DNA of 64,000 bases from Achromobacter pestifer (GTDB taxonomy: Bacteria > Pseudomonadota > Gammaproteobacteria > Burkholderiales > Burkholderiaceae_B): positions 682,001-746,000 of the forward strand of contig NZ_CADIJX010000002.1 in NCBI RefSeq assembly GCF_902859625.1, read 5' to 3'. Position 1 is the first letter of the stretch; every line of letters starts with the position of its first letter. The translations under genes and the position numbers were made by a program. Shown here piece after piece: positions 1-8,058 of the stretch. The notes beneath the pieces were generated by a model. It did not search any database. It saw nothing but the letters and a program-made list of their open reading frames with translations, and had not been told where the DNA came from.

Positions 1-869
1 ACGTAGGTTTTGCTCAGGTTGCGCACGTCCAGCAACACCGGATCTTGCGCGGCGGCGATGCTGGCGGTGGGCTCCCCATGCGGGATGGCGGCGATGAGCT
101 TGCGTGTGTAGTCGTGGCGGGGATGGCTCAACACCTGTTCGGCCGTGCCGGCCTCTACGATTTCCCCCAACTGCATGACGGCCACGCGGTCAGCGATCTG
201 CGACACCACGCCAAAATCGTGCGTGATGAACAGCACGGCGGTGCCACGCTTGGCTTGCAGGTCGCGAATCAGGTCCAGGATCTGCGCCTGGGTGGTCACG
301 TCGAGCGCCGTCGTCGGTTCGTCGGCGATCAGTAGCGCGGGTTCCAGCATCAGCGCGCAGGCAATCATGATACGTTGACGTTGCCCGCCCGACAGGCGGC
401 CCGGATAGCTGGCGGCGATGCCCGCGGGGTCTGGCAGGCGCACGTCGTCCAAGGCAGCAAGGATGCGCGTGCGCTTGTCGGCGGACGACAGCTTGACGTG
501 TGCGTCCAGCGCTTCCTCCAGCTGGTCGCCGATGCGCATGACCGGGTTGAGCGCCGACATGGGGTCTTGGAAGATCATGCCGATACGGTTGCCGCGCAGG
601 GCACGCCACTGCGGCTCGGGCAAGGCCAGCAGATCATGGCCCTGGAAGACGATGCTGCCCGCAACGGGGCGCACCTGGGGTTGGGGCAGCAGGCCCATGA
701 CGGCGTTGGCGATCATGGATTTTCCCGAGCCGCTTTCGCCCACGATGCACAGTGTTTCACCGCTTGTGATCGACAGACTGGCTTCCTTGACGGCCAGCGC
801 GCGGTCGGCGCCTGCCGGCAGCCGGATGCTCAAGCCTTGGATGTCCAGAAGGGATGCGGATGCGTTCAT
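1..869 (-). CDS. Peptide-type ABC transporter ATP-binding protein, probable fused double ATPase (partial, 3' end outside window)
   Basis: This gene encodes the ATPase that powers a DppBCDF/GsiABCD-type importer, on the cytoplasmic face of the permeases. The visible 289 residues carry a full ABC domain: Walker A GESGSGKS near residue 45, the signature LSGGQRQ, Walker B LLIADEPTTALD and an H-loop ITHD. After the usual OppD-type C-terminal segment the frame does not end. It runs into DPVLLDVRNLSKTY, which looks like the start of a second ABC domain, so the protein is probably a fused DppD-DppF (GsiA-like) ATPase. The start ATG overlaps the upstream permease stop (ATGA), which implies translational coupling. 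The fusion is inferred from only about 14 residues; the rest lies outside the window. Confidence 0.9.
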   Translation of the reverse strand, partial: MNASASLLDIQGLSIRLPAGADRALAVKEASLSITSGETLCIVGESGSGKSMIANAVMGLLPQPQVRPVAGSIVFQGHDLLALPEPQWRALRGNRIGMIFQDPMSALNPVMRIGDQLEEALDAHVKLSSADKRTRILAALDDVRLPDPAGIAASYPGRLSGGQRQRIMIACALMLEPALLIADEPTTALDVTTQAQILDLIRDLQAKRGTAVLFITHDFGVVSQIADRVAVMQLGEIVEAGTAEQVLSHPRHDYTRKLIAAIPHGEPTASIAAAQDPVLLDVRNLSKTY

Positions 870-1711
870 GCGCGGCTCCTTGCGTCCAGCCGGGTATTCA
901 GGCCGTCGCTCAAGCCTTCTCCGATCAGGTTCAATGCCAGCACGGTCAGCAGGATGGCGATGCCGGGAAACAGGCTGATCCACCAGGCTTGCCGCAGGGC
1001 GGTGCGCGCCGCGCCGATCATGTAGCCCCAGCTCATGACATTCGGATCGCCCAGGCCCATGAAGCTCAGGCTGGATTCCAGCAGGATGGCGGTGGCGACC
1101 ATCAACGAGCCCATGACGACGATGGGGGCGGCGGCATTGGGCAGGATCTGCGTGATGATGATGCGCAGGTTCGATTCGCCCGCCAGGTGCGCGGCGTGGA
1201 CGAAATCGCGATGGCGCAGCGTCAGGAATTCACTGCGCACCAGTCGCGCCACGGGGGGCCAGGACACCAGCGCGATGGCGGTCACGATGGACCCTACCGA
1301 TGGCTGGAAGATCGCCACCAGCACGATGGCCAGCGCAAAGCTGGGAATCGCCTGGAACAGTTCAGTGAAGCGCATCAGGCTGTTGTCGATCCAGCCGCCG
1401 TAATAGCCGGCCAGCGCACCGATGGATACGCCGATCAACAGGCCGGCCAACGTGGAGATCAGGCCGATCAGTAGCGATATGCGCGCGCCATAGGCCAGCC
1501 CGGAACCGATGTCGCGGCCCAGGGTGTCGGTGCCAAAGGGCAGGCCCGAGATATCCAGCGGGGGCAGGAACGGGCGCTGCACCATGGCCCAGGGGTCGTG
1601 CGCGGCGATAAGCGGCGCGGTCAGGGCAAGCAACAGCACCAAGGCCATGACGGCCAGGCCTGCCACGGCCCCTTTGTTGCGGCGAAAGCGCCGCCAGAAT
1701 CCGTTGTTCAT
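866..1711 (-). CDS. ABC transporter permease, DppC/GsiD-like
   Basis: This 281-residue protein is the second inner-membrane permease of a peptide/opine-type importer. An N-terminal membrane segment (about residues 15-37) is followed by the OppC N-terminal pattern FGTDTLGRDI. A binding-protein-dependent transport domain follows, with an EAA-like loop around HAAHLAGESNLRIIITQILPN that docks the ATPase. The ATG at 1711 is chosen because it overlaps the dppB-like stop by four bases. The frame stays open far upstream, but that stretch lies antiparallel inside no known domain. The substrate cannot be read from the sequence; the neighbours suggest a peptide or amine-containing compound. Confidence 0.93.
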   Translation of the reverse strand: MNNGFWRRFRRNKGAVAGLAVMALVLLLALTAPLIAAHDPWAMVQRPFLPPLDISGLPFGTDTLGRDIGSGLAYGARISLLIGLISTLAGLLIGVSIGALAGYYGGWIDNSLMRFTELFQAIPSFALAIVLVAIFQPSVGSIVTAIALVSWPPVARLVRSEFLTLRHRDFVHAAHLAGESNLRIIITQILPNAAAPIVVMGSLMVATAILLESSLSFMGLGDPNVMSWGYMIGAARTALRQAWWISLFPGIAILLTVLALNLIGEGLSDGLNTRLDARSRA

Positions 1712-2682
1712 TGCAGTTCGATCCTTGGGTCGGCCAACGTGTAGAGCAGGTCGGTGACGATGTTGAACGCCACGGCAAGCGCGGCAGTGATCAGGAACGT
1801 GCCCAGCAGCAGGTTGTAGTCGCGTTGCACCAGGGCGTCGAACATCAGGCGGCCGATGCCGGGCCAGGCGAACACGGTCTCGATCAGCACGGTGCCGCCC
1901 ACCATGGATCCCGCCTGAATGCCGGCCAGCGTGATGACCGGCAGCAGCGCGTTGCGCAGGATGTGACGCCGCTGGATGCGTCGTGGCGACAGCCCTTTGG
2001 CGCGCGCGGTTTTCACGAAGTCCATCTGCGCGACTTCCAGCATGGCGGTGCGCGTCATCCGCGCATAGACCGCCATGTAGAAGAGCGCCAGCGTGGCCGC
2101 GGGCAGCACCAGATGGCTCGCGATGTCGGCGGCGCGCGTCAACCCCGCATACCCGGCCCCGACCGTCTCGAAGCCAAAGCCGGGCAGCCATTCAAGCTTG
2201 ACGGAGAACAGCAGCACGCCCATCAGCGCCAGCCAGAAAAGCGGAGTGGCGTAGAACAGCATGGATAGCGTGCTGACCAGGCTGTCCACCCAGGTTCCCG
2301 CGCGGGCACTGGTCCAGGCGCCCAGCGCCACCCCCATCGACAACGAGACAACGAAGGCGGTCATCGTCAGCAGCAACGTGGCGGGCAGCCGCTCGGCGAT
2401 CAGGCTCATCACCGGACGCTGCTGGCGGTAGGAGTCGCCAAGATCCAGCCGCGCCGCGTGCGACAGATAGTTCAGCAGTTGTTGGGGCAGGGGTTTGTCC
2501 AGTCCGAAGCGCTCCCTTACCTGCGCCATGAAGACTTCATCGGTGGCGCCCGCTTCCCCGGCCATGACGGTGGCCGGGTCGCCGGGCGCGGCGCGTATCA
2601 GCAAGAAATTGATGACCGCGATCAGGGCCAGCACAAGCAGGCCCTGCACGATGCGGCGCATCAGGTAAGCAAGTTTCTTCAT
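1708..2682 (-). CDS. ABC transporter permease, DppB/GsiC-like
   Basis: This 324-residue protein is the first inner-membrane permease of the importer. It shows the family layout: an N-terminal membrane anchor (residues 9-30), the OppB-type motif RAAPGDPA, a periplasmic segment with ERFGLDKPLPQQLLNYL, then five further membrane spans. The EAA loop is near ARAKGLSPRRIQRRHILRNALLPVIT. It ends by ATGA overlap with the second permease gene and begins 31 bases after the binding-protein gene stop, so the transporter genes form one transcription unit. Confidence 0.94.
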   Translation of the reverse strand: MKKLAYLMRRIVQGLLVLALIAVINFLLIRAAPGDPATVMAGEAGATDEVFMAQVRERFGLDKPLPQQLLNYLSHAARLDLGDSYRQQRPVMSLIAERLPATLLLTMTAFVVSLSMGVALGAWTSARAGTWVDSLVSTLSMLFYATPLFWLALMGVLLFSVKLEWLPGFGFETVGAGYAGLTRAADIASHLVLPAATLALFYMAVYARMTRTAMLEVAQMDFVKTARAKGLSPRRIQRRHILRNALLPVITLAGIQAGSMVGGTVLIETVFAWPGIGRLMFDALVQRDYNLLLGTFLITAALAVAFNIVTDLLYTLADPRIELQ

Positions 2683-2713
2683 GAAGCATTCCCCCTGTCT
2701 GGATCGTCGCGGC

Positions 2714-4279
2714 TTAAACCAGCTTGGCGCGCGCCAGGCTATCGTTGATGCCGATGCCCGAATTGATCAGGTTGTTGATGTTGTTGCGGTATAGCGTTGG
2801 GAACTGCAGTTCCAGCAGCCAGGCCACGGGCACGTCATCGACCAGGATGCGCTGCGCTTCCTCGTACAACTGGCGCCGGACCTCCGGGTCGGACTCGCGT
2901 GAGCCGCGTTCAAGCAGGTCGTCGACTTTCGGGTTGCTGTAGCCCTCCACGTTGTTCCAGGGCGATCCCTTGGCGATGGTGGAAGTGAGATAGTTGCGGC
3001 TGACGCCGAGCGCCGCGTCGCCATACTGGTACAGGTAGCAAAAGGCGATGTCGTAGTCCCAGTTGGCCGTCTTTTCGCTCCAGCCGGCGACATCGGTGGC
3101 GGTCATTTCCAGTTTGATGCCGGCTTCGGCCAGGTTCTGCCGGGCAATTTCGGCAAAGCGCTGCCAGGTTTCTCCATACGGCAGCGGCAACAGGCGTAGC
3201 GTCTGGCCCTTGTAGCCGGCCTCTTTCAGCAATTGCTTGGCGCGAGCCACGTCGCGCGGATAACGGGTGACGTTATCGGTGTGGTAGCGCACGGTGCTGT
3301 TGAAGGGGCCGGTGGCGACTTTGCCAAAGCCGTACCAGGCCACGTTGCGCATGGCTTCGCGGTCCAGGGCGTACATGATGGCGCGGCGCACGCGCACGTC
3401 GGCCAGCACGGGATGGCGGTTGTTCAGCCACATGAAGGAGTGCGGGCCGAAGAACTCCCAGCCCTTGGTGGTGATATCAACGTTGGGCAGGCTCTTCAGA
3501 CGCTCGATGTCGAAGTACTCGACCGTGCCGCCGGGCAGGATGTCCAGCTTGCCGGACTCGAAGGCGGCGGCGCGCGAGGCGGCGTCGGGGATGACGTGGA
3601 AGTAGACGGTTTCAACGCTGGGCAGGCCGGGCTCGTGGTATTGCTCGTTGCGGACCAGCTGGATGAACGAGCCGCGGCGCCATTCCTTGAATTTGTAGGG
3701 GCCCGTGCCGATGGGCGTGTTGTTGGCGGGATTGCTCAGGTAGTCCGTGCCTTCGTAGATATGGCGCGGCACCATGGGCATCGTGCCCGTCTCGAACAGG
3801 CCCAGGAAGGGGCCGAAGGGCCGGGGCAGGCGGAATTCCACCGTGTGGTCGTCCAGTGCCTTGATGCTGTCCACGAACGCCAGGCCCGCACGCAGCCGCG
3901 CGTGCGTCTTGCGCAGGAACTGATCCACGCTGAATACCACGTCGTGCGCGGTGAACGGCTTGCCGTCGTGCCAGAGCACGCCTTCCTTGAGCTTGAAGGT
4001 GTAGACGGTGGCCGTGTCGTTGACCGTCCAGGACGTGGCCAGGCTGGGCATGGGTTCCAGCTTTTCGTCGTAGCGCAACAGGCTTTCGTAGATGTTGCCC
4101 CCGATCATCTGCGTGGGGCCGTTCTGGATGATGCCCAGCATCAGTCCGGGCGGTTCCGGCTGCACGGCGATGTTCAGCACGCCATTGCGGGCGGCGGCTG
4201 CCCACGCGGGCACGGCGGCGCTGCCGCTCCACCATCCGGCCGTGGCGGCGCTGGCGATCAGAAAGTCGCGACGATTCAT
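2714..4279 (-). CDS. ABC transporter substrate-binding protein, SBP_bac_5 family (peptide/nickel type)
   Basis: This 521-residue periplasmic receptor feeds the permeases encoded just downstream. The N-terminus MNRRDFLIASAATAG fits a twin-arginine-type signal (RRDFL) with a cleavage-like AWAAA. Family 5 features follow: LATSWTVNDTATVYTFKLKEGVLWHDGKPFTAHDV, then the RAIMYALDREAM region and a C-terminal lobe. Family members bind di- and oligopeptides, glutathione, opines or other compounds; the ligand here is unknown. The start at 4279 overlaps the stop of the upstream aldolase-like gene by ATGA. An earlier in-frame ATG would lie inside that gene and would lack a signal peptide. Confidence 0.93.
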   Translation of the reverse strand: MNRRDFLIASAATAGWWSGSAAVPAWAAAARNGVLNIAVQPEPPGLMLGIIQNGPTQMIGGNIYESLLRYDEKLEPMPSLATSWTVNDTATVYTFKLKEGVLWHDGKPFTAHDVVFSVDQFLRKTHARLRAGLAFVDSIKALDDHTVEFRLPRPFGPFLGLFETGTMPMVPRHIYEGTDYLSNPANNTPIGTGPYKFKEWRRGSFIQLVRNEQYHEPGLPSVETVYFHVIPDAASRAAAFESGKLDILPGGTVEYFDIERLKSLPNVDITTKGWEFFGPHSFMWLNNRHPVLADVRVRRAIMYALDREAMRNVAWYGFGKVATGPFNSTVRYHTDNVTRYPRDVARAKQLLKEAGYKGQTLRLLPLPYGETWQRFAEIARQNLAEAGIKLEMTATDVAGWSEKTANWDYDIAFCYLYQYGDAALGVSRNYLTSTIAKGSPWNNVEGYSNPKVDDLLERGSRESDPEVRRQLYEEAQRILVDDVPVAWLLELQFPTLYRNNINNLINSGIGINDSLARAKLV

Positions 4280-5067
4280 GCGGTTCTCCTGGTGTCGGTG
4301 CCGGACGGAAGCTCGACCAGCTTGAGCAGCGCACGCCATTCGCGTTCGCTGGGATCGGGGGCGCCGGGCAGGCGGTTGGTGTCGCCGCTGGCGTATTGGC
4401 GAGCCGTCTTTTCGCTGACTTGCGGGCTGACCGGGTAGGTGGCCTGACCGGTAGCTTGAATGGCCAGTTGCACCCGGCAGGCGCGGTCCAGATTCAGCAT
4501 CAGGATGAAGGCTTCGGCCACCGTCGCACCCGTGGTCAGCAGGCCGTGGTTACGCAGGATCATGGCCTTGTGCGAGCCCAGATCCGCCACCAGCCGTTCG
4601 CGTTCGTCCAGGTCCAGGGCGATGCCTTCGTAGTCGTGATAGGCCACGCGGTTATAGAACTGCAACGCCCATTGGTTCACGGGTTGCAGGCCGCAAGCCA
4701 GGGACGACACGGCCACGCCCGCCACGGTATGGGTGTGCAGTACGCAGGCCACGTCCGGACGCCCGCCATGCACGGCGCTGTGGATGGTGAAGCCGGCCGG
4801 ATTCACGTCATAGGGCGTTGCGGCCACGGGCCGTCCGTCCATGCCGACCTTGACCAGGGATTCCGGCGTGATCTCGCGGAACAAGTGCCCGTAGGGGTTG
4901 ATCAGGAACACCCCCGGCTCGTCTGGAACATGCGCCGAAATGTGCGTGTAGATGCTGTCGTCCATGCCGAAATGCGCGATCAGCCGATAACACGCCGCCA
5001 AGTCGTGGCGGACCTTCTGCTCCGCCGCGCTCATGGTTTCCGGCGCGGTTTCCTGGGAATTGACCAT
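4276..5067 (-). CDS. Class II aldolase/adducin family protein
   Basis: This 263-residue protein (264 codons with stop) is the first gene of the importer operon. Class II aldolase/adducin domains use a zinc site built from histidines. Candidate ligands here are the HTHT cluster in CVLHTHTVAG and the histidine of LRNHGLLTTG. The N-terminus VRHDLAACYRLIAHFGMDDSIYTHISAHVP is typical of the adducin-like branch, whose bacterial substrates are mostly unknown, rather than of fuculose-phosphate aldolase. ATG 5067 is chosen because GAGGA lies seven bases upstream; an ATG at 5118 lacks such a site. Its ATGA overlap with the receptor gene suggests that it acts on the imported compound or a product of it. 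Confidence 0.88.
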   Translation of the reverse strand: MVNSQETAPETMSAAEQKVRHDLAACYRLIAHFGMDDSIYTHISAHVPDEPGVFLINPYGHLFREITPESLVKVGMDGRPVAATPYDVNPAGFTIHSAVHGGRPDVACVLHTHTVAGVAVSSLACGLQPVNQWALQFYNRVAYHDYEGIALDLDERERLVADLGSHKAMILRNHGLLTTGATVAEAFILMLNLDRACRVQLAIQATGQATYPVSPQVSEKTARQYASGDTNRLPGAPDPSEREWRALLKLVELPSGTDTRRTA

Positions 5068-5133
5068 CGATGCGTCCTCGTTGAGACCGGCAGCGGTAGC
5101 AGGCCGGATGCGAGGCATTATGCGTCGATAGTC

Positions 5134-5147
5134 AACTGTCGACAGTT
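5134..5147. promoter_or_regulatory. Perfect 14-bp palindrome, candidate operator of the FCD-GntR regulator
   Basis: AACTGTCGACAGTT lies in the 165-bp region between the divergent importer operon and the regulator operon. FCD-type GntR proteins commonly bind short palindromes with a TGT-N-ACA core, and this core is TGTCGACA. The position, 67 bp from the aldolase start and 86 bp from the regulator start, would let one site control both promoters. Binding is inferred. Confidence 0.6.
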
Positions 5148-5232
5148 AGCAGTAACACTGATATGCTGGAAAAAACCGGGGTGTTATACAGCTCACGCGC
5201 TACCCGCTTTTCCACCCCTGATCGAGAATTCC

Positions 5233-5958
5233 ATGACCGCAACCCCGGCCGCTTCCAGCACGTTTGAATCCGTCAATGTCCCTGATCTGGTCGGGGTGGT
5301 GGAGGACCGGCTCACCCAGGCGATCGTGCAGGGGCGGTTGCCGCCGGGCAGCCGGGTGGTCGAAGCCGAGATCGCCAGGCAGATGGCGATCAGCCGGGCG
5401 CCGGTGCGCGAGGCCTCGCGCCGGCTGGAACGCCAGGGCATCCTGGTGTCCAAGCCGCGTCGCGGGTTTTTCGTGCGCGAGATGTCCGTGCGTGAGATCG
5501 ACGACCTGTTCCAGGTCCGGCTCAGCCTGGAATTGACTGCCGTGGCGGCGGCTTGCGAACACGCGGACGCGGCCGGCATGGCGCGTTTGTCCCAGCTGCT
5601 TGACCTGATGATCGCCGAAGCGGCGGATGCGCCGCAGCACCGCCGGATCGAACTCGACCTGAGCTTTCACACCCTGATCTGCGAGCTGTCCGGCAACGCA
5701 TACCTGTTGCGCCTGTTCTCCAGCACGCAGACCGAAATGCGCATGATCATTTCGCTGATCGACAACGTGTACCAGGATCCGGAAATGGTCGCGGCCACGC
5801 ACCAGCCCATCCTGGACGCCTTGACCAAACGCGATGTGCCGGCCGCGCAGGCCTGCATGAAGGTTCACCTGGACGATGCCTGGGAGCACGTCCGCAACCT
5901 GTTCGTCTCGCAGCATGGCGCGGCGGGCGAAAAACCAAGGGGCAGCAGCAAGCCATGA
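5233..5958 (+). CDS. GntR family transcriptional regulator, FadR/FCD subfamily
   Basis: This 241-residue regulator has an N-terminal winged helix (about residues 15-85), including VVEAEIARQMAISRAPVREASRRLERQGIL and the wing SKPRRGFFVRE. A C-terminal FCD ligand-binding domain follows. The FCD metal-site pattern appears intact: Asp and His in ELDLSFHTLI, His in THQPILDAL and His in MKVHLDD. The ATG at 5233 starts at the natural N-terminus; the frame is open much further upstream only as antisense of the aldolase gene. It overlaps the next gene by ATGA, so it heads the deacetylase-kinase-lyase operon and probably senses its substrate. Confidence 0.93.
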   Translation: MTATPAASSTFESVNVPDLVGVVEDRLTQAIVQGRLPPGSRVVEAEIARQMAISRAPVREASRRLERQGILVSKPRRGFFVREMSVREIDDLFQVRLSLELTAVAAACEHADAAGMARLSQLLDLMIAEAADAPQHRRIELDLSFHTLICELSGNAYLLRLFSSTQTEMRMIISLIDNVYQDPEMVAATHQPILDALTKRDVPAAQACMKVHLDDAWEHVRNLFVSQHGAAGEKPRGSSKP

Positions 5959-6983
5959 AAGTCGTCTACAGCGATAAGCATCAGCTCCACGATCCGCAGT
6001 TCTTCATCGTGCGCGGCAAGGTAAAACGCAGCAATGAACAACCCGAGCGCGGCGCCCGCCTGTTGGCGGCGGTGCGGCGCGATGGGCACGAGATCATTAC
6101 GCCGGACGATCATGGCGCCGCCCCGCGCGCGGCTGTGCATACGCCGCAATATCTGCGCTTTCTGGAAACTGCTTACGCCCGTTGGCGAGAATTGCCCGAC
6201 GCCTCAGAGGAAGTGGTTGCCAACGTGCATCCGTTTCCGGGGCAACCCTGCACCTACCCCGAGCACATCGTGGGCCTGGCCGGCTATCACATGGGCGACA
6301 CCGCTTGTCCCATCGGCGCCGGCACCTGGGAAGCGGCCATGTGGTCGGCGCATTGCGCCACCCATGCGGCCCAATTGGTCATGGATGGGGAACGCGCCGC
6401 CTATGCGCTGTGCCGCCCGCCCGGACACCATGCCTACGTGGACCGCGCCAACGGCTTTTGCTATTTGAACAATGCCGCGATCGCCGCCCAGCATCTGCGC
6501 ACCGCGCATCGGCGGGTGGCCATCCTGGACCTGGACGTCCATCATGGCAACGGCACGCAGGGCATCTTCTATCGCCGCGCCGATGTGCTGACGGTGTCCA
6601 TGCATGCGGACGCGCACAGCACCACGCCGTTCTTCGTGGGCCATGCGCACGAAACCGGCGAAGCCGATGGCCTGGGCTACAACATCAATCGCCCCTTGCC
6701 GGTCGGCACGGGCGATGCGGGTTATCTGGCGGCGCTGCGTCGCGTGTTCCTGGATATCAAGGCCTTTGCGCCCGGCGCGCTGGTGGTGGCGCTGGGCCTG
6801 GACGCGCACGAGCGCGACCCCTACAAGGGGCTGGCTGTCACCACCGATGGCTTCGGCGCGATCCTGGCTGAAGTGGCCGCGCTGGGCTTGCCCACGGTGC
6901 TGGTGCAGGAAGGCGGCTATCTGTCGGATGATCTGGGCCCCAATCTTGCCAGCGCGCTGCGCGGCTTCGCATCCGCCGCCTGA
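5955..6983 (+). CDS. Histone deacetylase family protein, acetylpolyamine amidohydrolase-like
   Basis: This 342-residue protein hydrolyses an acetyl-amide bond in a zinc-dependent reaction. All family catalytic residues are visible: tandem His158-His159 (PPGHHAY), zinc ligands Asp194 and His196 (LDLDVHHGNGT) and Asp283 (GLDAHERDP), and the transition-state Tyr322 (EGGYLS). The length and numbering almost match Mycoplana ramosa acetylpolyamine amidohydrolase, as I recall it. N-acetylated polyamines or similar small amines are therefore more likely substrates than proteins. It is translationally coupled to the regulator upstream and followed 10 bp later by the kinase gene. The exact substrate is unknown. 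Confidence 0.92.
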   Translation: MKVVYSDKHQLHDPQFFIVRGKVKRSNEQPERGARLLAAVRRDGHEIITPDDHGAAPRAAVHTPQYLRFLETAYARWRELPDASEEVVANVHPFPGQPCTYPEHIVGLAGYHMGDTACPIGAGTWEAAMWSAHCATHAAQLVMDGERAAYALCRPPGHHAYVDRANGFCYLNNAAIAAQHLRTAHRRVAILDLDVHHGNGTQGIFYRRADVLTVSMHADAHSTTPFFVGHAHETGEADGLGYNINRPLPVGTGDAGYLAALRRVFLDIKAFAPGALVVALGLDAHERDPYKGLAVTTDGFGAILAEVAALGLPTVLVQEGGYLSDDLGPNLASALRGFASAA

Positions 6984-6993
6984 GGAGGCCGAC

Positions 6994-8043
6994 ATGACCG
7001 ATCAGGACTGCGCCGAGGACGTGCTGGCCACGGCCTCGCCGGACATCGATGACGCGCGCGCCGCGCAACTGGCGCGGCAGCACTTTGGCGTGGACGCCGC
7101 AGTGCGCCGCTTGACGGGCGAGCGCGATCGCAATTTCCATCTGCGTACTGATGAGGGCCGCGAGTACGTGCTGAAATTCTCGCATCCGGCGGAAGACCCG
7201 CGCGTGGCGGATTTCCAGGCGCGGGCATTGCTGCACGTCGAACGCGCGGATCCGGACCTGCCCGTGCAGCGCGTGATGCCCGCAGCGGACGGCGAGCCGT
7301 CCGTCTGGTATCAGGCACCGGACGCGCCACCGCGCGTGGTGCGGCTTTTCACCTATCTGCCGGGACGACCGTTGCCCGATGCGCCACGCTCCGACGCCCA
7401 ACGGCGCAATCTGGCGCAAGTGCTGGCCAGGCTGGGACTGGCGCTGCGCGGCTTTGACCATCCTGCGGGGGCGTTGGCGCTGCCATGGGATATCCAGCGC
7501 ACCGATGGTGTTGCGCCCTTGCTGGCCCATATCGACGATCCGGCGCGGCGCGCGTTGGCGGAGCGCGCCCTGGCGCGTTTCGTTGACCATGCAAAGCCTG
7601 CCTTGCCCAGCCTGCGTGCACAGGCTATCCACAACGACCTGAACCTGTACAACGTACTGGTTGATCCGCAAGATCCCGACCGCATCGCCGGCATTCTTGA
7701 CTTTGGCGACATGGTGCGGGCGCCGCTCATCAACGACGTGGCGGTGGCCGCGTCCTATCAGCTGGAGCCCGGTGGCCAGGTGTTGCAGCCGGCGCTCGGG
7801 TTCGTGGCGGCGTATCACCAGGTCAGCCCGCTGGAACGGGCCGAGGTCGATGTCTTGTTCGACCTGATGATGGCGCGGCTGGTCATGGTGGTTGCCATTG
7901 GCGGTTGGCGGGCGGCACGCTACCCGGAGAACCGCGACTACATCCTGCGCAACAACGCTGTGTCCTGGTCACGCTTGCAGGCATGCGACGACATGCCGCG
8001 CGAGCGCGCGCGGGAACAGCTGCGCGCGGCTTGCGGATACTGA
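6994..8043 (+). CDS. APH-family phosphotransferase, hydroxylysine-kinase-like
   Basis: This 349-residue small-molecule kinase has an N-terminal ATP-binding lobe (ERDRNFHLRTDEGREYVLKFSHP, lysine in VLKF). The C-terminal lobe has the Brenner-type catalytic loop AIHNDLNLYNVLV (HxDxxxxN) and the metal-binding DFG-like ILDFGDM. A strong GAGGAGG ribosome site sits just before ATG 6994; the longer open frame upstream is a shadow of the deacetylase gene. Pairing with a class III PLP enzyme of the phospho-lyase kind is the arrangement known for hydroxylysine kinase with phosphohydroxylysine phospho-lyase. I infer that it phosphorylates a hydroxylated amine or amino acid. Confidence 0.85.
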   Translation: MTDQDCAEDVLATASPDIDDARAAQLARQHFGVDAAVRRLTGERDRNFHLRTDEGREYVLKFSHPAEDPRVADFQARALLHVERADPDLPVQRVMPAADGEPSVWYQAPDAPPRVVRLFTYLPGRPLPDAPRSDAQRRNLAQVLARLGLALRGFDHPAGALALPWDIQRTDGVAPLLAHIDDPARRALAERALARFVDHAKPALPSLRAQAIHNDLNLYNVLVDPQDPDRIAGILDFGDMVRAPLINDVAVAASYQLEPGGQVLQPALGFVAAYHQVSPLERAEVDVLFDLMMARLVMVVAIGGWRAARYPENRDYILRNNAVSWSRLQACDDMPRERAREQLRAACGY

Positions 8044-8058
8044 TAAAAGGACGCCTTG

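Noticed and set aside
4396..5232. Open frame that would extend the GntR regulator by about 280 residues upstream
   Set aside because: The stretch is antisense to the class II aldolase gene, has no domain, and the GntR winged helix begins correctly after ATG 5233.
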